A stretch of 64,000 nt of DNA from Gemmobacter lutimaris. Its GTDB lineage: Bacteria > Pseudomonadota > Alphaproteobacteria > Rhodobacterales > Rhodobacteraceae. Below the pieces are notes generated by a model. The model was not told where the DNA came from, ran no database searches, and saw only the letters and a list, made by a program, of their open reading frames with translations. The position numbers and the translations under genes are program-made. The stretch lies in the NCBI RefSeq assembly GCF_003570715.1, contig NZ_QXXQ01000001.1:62001-126000 (forward strand), given 5' to 3'. Shown piece by piece: positions 59,351 through 64,000 of this stretch (the first letter of the stretch is position 1; the number at the start of each line of letters is the position of its first letter).

Positions 59351-60312
59351 CGCCGGATCTTGGCCCAATGGTGCAGGCAGAGGATTTCGTAGGCGACATG
59401 CGCGCCTGCAATGGCCGTAGCCCCGGTGGTGTCATAGGGCGGCGAGACCTCGACCACATCGCCCCCGACGAGGTTCACCCCCGCAAGATCGCGCAGGATC
59501 GCCGCCGCCTGCCAGCTTGCCAGCCCGCCCCAGACCGGGGTGCCGGTGCCGGGCGCGAAGGCCGGGTCCAGCGCGTCGATGTCGAAGGTCAGGTAGACCG
59601 GATGGTCGCCGACGATCGCCTTCACCTTCTCGACGATCCGCGCCACACCGATTTCATGGCATTCGCGCGCGTCGATGACATTCATCCCCAGATAATCGTC
59701 GCAGAAGGTGCGAATGCCGATCTGGACCGAGCGTTTCGGGTCCACGATGCCGGTCTTGACCGCCTTATACATCATGGTGCCGTGGTCGATGCGGGTCAGA
59801 TCGTCATCGGCCCAGAGGTCGGAATGGGCGTCGAAATGGATCACGCTCATCGGGCCGAATTTCTCGGCATAGGCCTTGAGGATCGGCCATGTGATGAAAT
59901 GATCGCCGCCCAGCGTGATGCTGGCCGCACCTGCCTTCAGGATGGTGCGGATGTGATCGGTCAGCCGGTCGGGGAAATCCGCGACCTTGGCATAGTCGAA
60001 GGCGAGATCGCCGTAGTCGATCACCGCCAGATCCTCCAGCGGGTCGGTGCCCCAGCCCTGCGGCGGGTCATAGGGTTGCAGGCTCGACGCCTCGCGGATG
60101 GCGCGGGGGCCGAAACGGGTGCCTGTGCGATGCGTCACCGCCTGATCGAAGGGCACGCCGGTCACGGCAACATCCACCCCCGTCAGATCCTTGGTATAGG
60201 TCCGGCGCAGAAAGCTGGTGGCGCCGGCAAAGGCATTTTCAAAGGCATAGCCGCGCGGGCTTTTGCGGGTGAAGGCGGTATCGACTTCGTTCTTGGCATC
60301 TTCAAGGGCCAT
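59347..60312 (-). CDS. speB: Agmatinase
   Basis: A 321-residue ureohydrolase that converts agmatine to putrescine and urea. Metal ligands are His138 (GGDH), Asp161-His163-Asp165 (DAHSD) and Asp244/Asp246 in DIDALDPAFAPGTGTP, with the Asp249-Pro that is changed in the other ureohydrolase at 4079-5038. GAGGAG precedes the ATG at 60312; an upstream in-frame ATG at 60351 lacks this. Dps and a class III aminotransferase lie upstream in the same direction, which supports a putrescine route. Confidence 0.9.
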   Translation of the reverse strand: MALEDAKNEVDTAFTRKSPRGYAFENAFAGATSFLRRTYTKDLTGVDVAVTGVPFDQAVTHRTGTRFGPRAIREASSLQPYDPPQGWGTDPLEDLAVIDYGDLAFDYAKVADFPDRLTDHIRTILKAGAASITLGGDHFITWPILKAYAEKFGPMSVIHFDAHSDLWADDDLTRIDHGTMMYKAVKTGIVDPKRSVQIGIRTFCDDYLGMNVIDARECHEIGVARIVEKVKAIVGDHPVYLTFDIDALDPAFAPGTGTPVWGGLASWQAAAILRDLAGVNLVGGDVVEVSPPYDTTGATAIAGAHVAYEILCLHHWAKIRR

Positions 60313-60426
60313 GGAACGCTCCTCGGGTCTGAAGGTCGTCATTCTGGTCATCGGAGACGCGCCGGATCCGGGTGCGGCGAGATTGCCGCCCCGGTCGCCA
60401 AAGTCAAGCCTTGCGGCGGGATTTGA

Positions 60427-60921
60427 TCATTTTGCGGTAGCCCGAAGCATCCAGGCCGCCTTTTCATGCGCGGCGCAACGTCCGGTCAGCAGATCGGCCG
60501 TGACCGGGTCATTGCCCTTTTCGGCCGCCGCAATCACCTTGCGCATCCTCTTTGCCACCGCCTCGTGATCCGAGGCCAGATCCTCGATCATCTCATGCGC
60601 CGAGGGCAGCTTGGCCGGGTCGGTGATGATCGAACCCTTGGCCATGGCATCCAGCTGGAACGGCGCCAGACGCCCCAGCGCGCGCATCCGTTCGGCCAGA
60701 TCATCGGCTGCCGTGAACAGGTCGTTATACTGTTCCTCGGTCAGCAGATGGATCGGATGGAACAGCGGGCCTTCCACATTCCAGTGATAGGCATGGGATT
60801 TGAACAGCAGCCGGTAGGTATCGGCCACGGCCTGCGACAGCCCCTCGGAAATGGCCAGCACATTCACAACCCCGGTGTCGATCCGGTCGGCCTGTGGGAC
60901 GGTGTCCAGAACATCGGTCAT
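60427..60921 (-). CDS. dps: Dps family ferritin-like DNA-protection protein
   Basis: A 164-residue Dps-type miniferritin that stores iron and protects DNA under stress as a dodecamer. The ferroxidase motif HAYHWNVEGPLFHPIHLLTEEQY, with the His, His and Glu ligands, is at about 43-65, and DDLAERMRALG follows near 73. The N terminus is short and not Lys-rich, so direct DNA binding is uncertain. AAGGAG lies 7 bases before the ATG, just after a leader hairpin at 60942-60962. Confidence 0.93.
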   Translation of the reverse strand: MTDVLDTVPQADRIDTGVVNVLAISEGLSQAVADTYRLLFKSHAYHWNVEGPLFHPIHLLTEEQYNDLFTAADDLAERMRALGRLAPFQLDAMAKGSIITDPAKLPSAHEMIEDLASDHEAVAKRMRKVIAAAEKGNDPVTADLLTGRCAAHEKAAWMLRATAK

Positions 60922-60941
60922 GGCAGTCTCCTTTCCTGATG

Positions 60942-60962
60942 GCCGGGGCGGGATGCCCCGGC
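60942..60962 (-). other. Leader hairpin of dps
   Basis: GCCGGGGC pairs with GCCCCGGC around a 5-base loop, about 20 bases before the dps start and 40 bases after the aminotransferase stop. It lacks a T run. It may partially insulate dps from the upstream gene or shape dps translation; both are inferred. Confidence 0.45.
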
Positions 60963-61002
60963 GGTCAGTCAGGCAACGTGCATCGCCGCCCGCGGGTTCC
61001 GC

Positions 61003-62409
61003 TCAACCCAGTTTCACGCCTTCGCGCACCAGATCGTCGGCCACCTGCCGGATGGCACGTTCCAGCGTATCGCCCACCATCCCGACATCCGCCGCCGTCA
61101 GGGTCAGCGGAGGCGACATCACGTTCAGATGGCCCAGCGGGCGCACCATCAGGCCCATCGCCTCGCAGGTGTCGGCAATCCGGGTGCCCACGTCCAGATC
61201 CTCGGGCAGCAGCGCCCTTGTCGCCTTGTCGGCAACATTCTCGACGCAGATCATCAGCTTGCGGCCGCGCACCTGCCCGACCATGGGCAGCGCCTCCAGC
61301 GCCTTCATCCGCGCTTCGAACAGCGCCCCCACGCGGGTGGCATTGCCCAACAGATCTTCACGCTCGATGATCTCGATGTTCTTCAGCGCGGCGGCACAGG
61401 CGACGGGATGCCCGGAATAGGTGAAGCCACTGGTGAACCAGCGCGCGCCATCCGCCGCCATCGCCTGCCAGATCCGGTCGGAAAAGATCAGCGCCCCAAG
61501 CGGCAGATAGCCCGAGGTCAGCCCCTTGGCGCAGGTGATCATGTCGGGCTGGATGCCGAATTCGGCCTCGCTGGCGAACCAGTGGCCCAGACGTCCGAAG
61601 GCAGTGACCACCTCGTCGGCGACAAACAGGATGTCATGCTGGCGACAGATCGCGGCCATGCGTTGAAGATACCCCTCTGGCGGCACGATCACCCCGCCCG
61701 AGGCCTGAATCGGTTCAGCGAAGAAACCGCCGACCTTCTCGGGGCCGATCTCGGCCAACTTCGCTTCGAATTCCGCCACCAGCCAGTCGCAGAAGGCTGC
61801 CTCGTCCATGCCATCCGGCGCGCGATAGGGGTTCGGCGCGGTCAGGTGATGGATGCCGGTTTCCTGATACCGGAAGAAAGGCACGCGGTCGCCGGGGCGC
61901 TTGCCCACCGATTGCGAGATATAGGTCGACCCGTGATAGCTGTAATCCCGCGCAATCACCTGCGTCTTTTCCGGCCGCCCCATCGCGGTCTGGTAGTAAT
62001 GCACCATGCGATAGGCCGTATCGACGGCGGCCGAGCCTGAGGTGGTGAAATGCACCCGGTTCAGATCGCCCGGCGCAAGGCTGGCAAGCTTCGCCGCCAG
62101 CAGCGCCGCCGGTTCATTGGTGGTATCGACAAACGTGTTGGAAAAGGCGAGCCGCGTCACCTGATCGGCGATCGCCTCGGCCATCTCGCGTCGGCCAAGA
62201 CCGATATTGGTGCACCACATGCCGCCGATCGCGTCGAAATAGCGCCGCCCCCCGGCATCCCACAGCCAACAGCCCTCGCCCCGCGACATCACCAGCGCGC
62301 CCTTCTCCTCGAACGGGCCAAAGTTGGTCCAGGGGTGCAGGTGATGGGCCTTGTCCATCGCCTGCACATCCTGCGGGCTGGGGGTATTGCGGGGGAAATC
62401 GGCGGTCAT
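61003..62409 (-). CDS. Class III aminotransferase, probably putrescine/omega-amine type
   Basis: A 468-residue pyridoxal-phosphate aminotransferase. The PLP Lys295 is in ITCAKGLTSGYLPLGA, FVADEVVTAFGRLG carries the PLP-contact Asp, and TTSGSAAVDTAYRMVHYY is the phosphate-binding region. HLHPWTNFGPFEEKGALV at the start recalls SpuC/omega-amine:pyruvate transaminases. With agmatinase two genes away, putrescine or a related diamine is the likely donor. The ATG at 62409 has GGAG upstream; the longer frame to 62460 would place its start inside a perfect operator-like dyad. Confidence 0.87.
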   Translation of the reverse strand: MTADFPRNTPSPQDVQAMDKAHHLHPWTNFGPFEEKGALVMSRGEGCWLWDAGGRRYFDAIGGMWCTNIGLGRREMAEAIADQVTRLAFSNTFVDTTNEPAALLAAKLASLAPGDLNRVHFTTSGSAAVDTAYRMVHYYQTAMGRPEKTQVIARDYSYHGSTYISQSVGKRPGDRVPFFRYQETGIHHLTAPNPYRAPDGMDEAAFCDWLVAEFEAKLAEIGPEKVGGFFAEPIQASGGVIVPPEGYLQRMAAICRQHDILFVADEVVTAFGRLGHWFASEAEFGIQPDMITCAKGLTSGYLPLGALIFSDRIWQAMAADGARWFTSGFTYSGHPVACAAALKNIEIIEREDLLGNATRVGALFEARMKALEALPMVGQVRGRKLMICVENVADKATRALLPEDLDVGTRIADTCEAMGLMVRPLGHLNVMSPPLTLTAADVGMVGDTLERAIRQVADDLVREGVKLG

Positions 62410-62449
62410 CACTCGCTCCGTTGCGGTTGTCGTCGGAACCCAGTGTAGC

Positions 62450-62463
62450 ATTTTGATCAAAAT
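62450..62463. promoter_or_regulatory. Perfect 14-base palindrome at the aminotransferase promoter
   Basis: ATTTTGATCAAAAT is a perfect dyad. On the minus strand it lies just upstream of TACACT (62447-62442), a good -10 element, so it falls in the -35/-10 spacer where a repressor would block transcription of the aminotransferase gene, 41 bases downstream. The regulator is not in the window. Confidence 0.55.
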
Positions 62464-62569
62464 TCGACCAGCCAGAGCCGCCTACCAAAGGCTGCGGTCA
62501 CATAGATATGGTGGTCTAAAGGTTGATCCACCGCGATATGGCGAAGCAGCCCGCCTGAGAGTGATTCGG

Positions 62570-63412
62570 CTAACCCCGCCGGTCTGCCAGACGGCGCTCC
62601 GCCATCAGCGCCGACACCTCCGCATCCGGCATCGCGGACGCGGCATAATCAAAGCGGCCCTCCGTCAGGATCTGTCTGGCGGCGGCCTGAACCGCGCCAA
62701 AGCCCGCGCGGAACAGCGACCCGCCCAGACTGATGCGCTTCACCCCGCTCTCGGCCAGTTCCGCCACAGTGAAACGCGCGCCGGTCAGGCCCATCACCAC
62801 ATTGACGGGCCGGTCAACTGACGCACAGACCCTGCGTATGGAGGCCAGATCGCGCTGGCCGGGCGCGAACAGCACATCGGCGCCCGCATCGGCAAAGGCT
62901 TGCAGCCGCGCGATGGTATCATCCAGATCTGGGCGTCCCCACAGAAAGTTCTCTGCCCGCGCGGTCAACAGAAAGGGCTGCCCCCGCACCGCCTCGGCCG
63001 CGGCGCGCACACGTTCCACCGCGTGTTCAAACGGAAAGATCGGGTCTGCACTGTCGCCGGTCGCATCTTCGATGGAACCGCCCGCCAGCCCCGCCGCAAG
63101 CGCCAGCCGCAGCGTTTCGGCGCAGTCCTCCGGCGCCGGCCCAAAGCCATCCTCCAGATCGGCACTGACCGGCAGGTCGGTCGCCGCCGCGATTTCGGCC
63201 GCATTCTGCAAAACACCCCTGCGGCTGAGCGCCCCGGCGGAATCGCGCAGGCCATGGGCATAGGCGTAACCCGCGCTGGTGGTTGCCAGTGCCGCAAAGC
63301 CCGCAGCTGTCAGCAGACGGGCCGAGCCCGCATCCCAGGCATTTGCGACCACAAAAGCACCGGGCGCCTCATGCAGCGCCCGGAACCGTTCAAACTTTGC
63401 CAGTTGATCCAC
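62570..63412 (-). CDS. PEP mutase/isocitrate lyase family protein
   Basis: A 280-residue TIM-barrel protein of the isocitrate lyase/PEP mutase superfamily. VVANAWDAGSARLLTAAGFAALATTSAG is the start of the barrel, SADLEDGFG the magnesium-binding strand and IEDATGD the next ligand region; the gating KKCGH-type loop of true isocitrate lyases and methylisocitrate lyases is absent, replaced by LRDSAGALSRRG. This pattern occurs in oxaloacetate-decarboxylase-like or uncharacterised C-C lyases. The reaction is unknown. It lies 106 bases upstream of the palindrome-controlled aminotransferase gene. Confidence 0.85.
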   Translation of the reverse strand: MDQLAKFERFRALHEAPGAFVVANAWDAGSARLLTAAGFAALATTSAGYAYAHGLRDSAGALSRRGVLQNAAEIAAATDLPVSADLEDGFGPAPEDCAETLRLALAAGLAGGSIEDATGDSADPIFPFEHAVERVRAAAEAVRGQPFLLTARAENFLWGRPDLDDTIARLQAFADAGADVLFAPGQRDLASIRRVCASVDRPVNVVMGLTGARFTVAELAESGVKRISLGGSLFRAGFGAVQAAARQILTEGRFDYAASAMPDAEVSALMAERRLADRRG

Positions 63413-63465
63413 GAGACATCTCCCTTTTCAGGAAGTCTGGCTCAACGAGAACAAAATGGAAACTT

Positions 63466-64000
63466 CTATTTCGCAGGCAGCGCGGTTTCCACCAGGCGGG
63501 CAAAGAAGCTGGCCCCGACCGGCGCCGCCTCGTCGTTGAAATCAAAGGCCGGATGATGCAGCCCCGCGCCCGGCCCGGTCCCCAGGAACAGATAGGCCCC
63601 CGGCCGCGCCTCCAGCATATAGCTGAAATCCTCGGACCCCATCTCGCGCCCGGCCTCGGCATTCACCAGCGAAGGGCCGACGACCTCGCGCGCGACCGAG
63701 GCCGCGAAATCGGCCTGATCGGCATGGTTGATCGTGGGCGGATAGCCCCAGTCATAATCAATCCGCGCGGTGACGTTGAAGGCCGCTGCCTGCCCTTCGA
63801 TAATCTCGTAGATCCGCTTCTTCAGCAGCGCCCGCACCTCGGGCTTGAAGCAGCGAATGGTGGCGGCGAACATCGCCTCTTCCGGCACGATGTTGCTGGC
63901 CGTCCCGGCATGGATCATGGTGACAGACAGCACCGCCTCATCCATCGCAAAGATGTTGCGCGACAGGATGGTCTGCAACCCCTGCACCATCGAGACCACA
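63466..64000 (-). CDS. M20 family amidohydrolase, C-terminal part (runs off window)
   Basis: The last 178 codons of an M20D-type amidohydrolase (hippurate hydrolase/N-acyl amino acid hydrolase family). Visible blocks are MIHAGTASNIVPEEAMFAATIRCF from the dimerisation domain and EAGREMGSEDFSYMLEARPGAYLFLGTG, with the metal-binding Glu and Asp region, and GLHHPAFDFNDEA with its metal-site His near the end. Its start lies beyond base 64000. Substrate cannot be told; indole-acetyl, hippurate or peptidoglycan-type amides are handled by relatives. Confidence 0.9.
   Translation of the reverse strand, partial: VVSMVQGLQTILSRNIFAMDEAVLSVTMIHAGTASNIVPEEAMFAATIRCFKPEVRALLKKRIYEIIEGQAAAFNVTARIDYDWGYPPTINHADQADFAASVAREVVGPSLVNAEAGREMGSEDFSYMLEARPGAYLFLGTGPGAGLHHPAFDFNDEAAPVGASFFARLVETALPAK

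Overview
The window is 64 kb of high-GC DNA with tightly packed genes, short intergenic gaps and many ATGA or TGATG start/stop overlaps. Gene content and order point to a heterotrophic alphaproteobacterium of the Rhodobacteraceae/Paracoccaceae. The main clues are the DUF4167 protein beside prfA-prmC, the pepA-holC / lptF-lptG-lptD-surA-pdxA-rsmA block, the aglEFGAK alpha-glucoside operon, form II cox genes and an intergenic repeat of a type I associate with this family. The genus cannot be fixed from the window. I see no rRNA, tRNA, CRISPR, insertion sequence, prophage or plasmid gene; this looks like ordinary chromosome with several metabolic islands.

Layout. 1-5.8 kb: start of guaB, a double inverted intergenic repeat, a class I glutamine amidotransferase, a TehA/SLAC1-type transporter, then a PhyH dioxygenase divergent from a LysR regulator plus ureohydrolase, and a GNAT-like protein. 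5.9-15.8 kb: alpha-glucoside uptake and use (aglE-F-G-A-K on the minus strand; LacI regulator, GH1 beta-glucosidase and glucokinase on the plus strand). 15.9-24.3 kb: coxG-coxS-coxL-coxM (form II, carbon-monoxide-dehydrogenase-like molybdenum hydroxylase) preceded by a LuxR response regulator, a FIST-domain sensor and a hybrid PAS histidine kinase. 24.4-35.5 kb: a complete glycogen operon glgP-glgB-glgC-glgA-glgX-pgm. 35.8-41.4 kb: an NsrR-like Rrf2 regulator, an M19 dipeptidase, a copper module (cueR-type regulator, copA, copZ) with a recognisable MerR-type promoter, a tiny Gln/Pro-rich protein and a TfoX C-domain protein. 41.4-58.8 kb: housekeeping (ndk, ABC-F ATPase, nitroreductase, MarC, a membrane aspartic protease, holC, pepA, LPS export genes lptF/lptG/lptD, surA-like chaperone, pdxA, rsmA, DUF4167, prmC, prfA). 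58.9-64 kb: DUF1499, agmatinase, Dps, a class III aminotransferase probably acting on putrescine, a PEP-mutase/isocitrate-lyase family enzyme and the end of an M20 amidohydrolase.

How it fits together. Imported alpha-glucosides are cut by AglA (beta-glucosides by the GH1 enzyme), glucose is phosphorylated by Glk, and pgm/glg genes move glucose-phosphate into and out of glycogen. LacI-type operator-like sequences lie at both agl promoters and a related palindrome lies upstream of glgP, which would link uptake with storage (inference). Two gas-sensing themes occur: a FIST/kinase/regulator trio beside cox genes, and an NsrR-like Fe-S regulator divergent from the glycogen operon. Two separate ureohydrolases suggest two guanidino-compound routes: one with Dps and an aminotransferase (agmatine to putrescine and onward), one with a PhyH oxygenase and a LysR regulator whose substrate is unknown.
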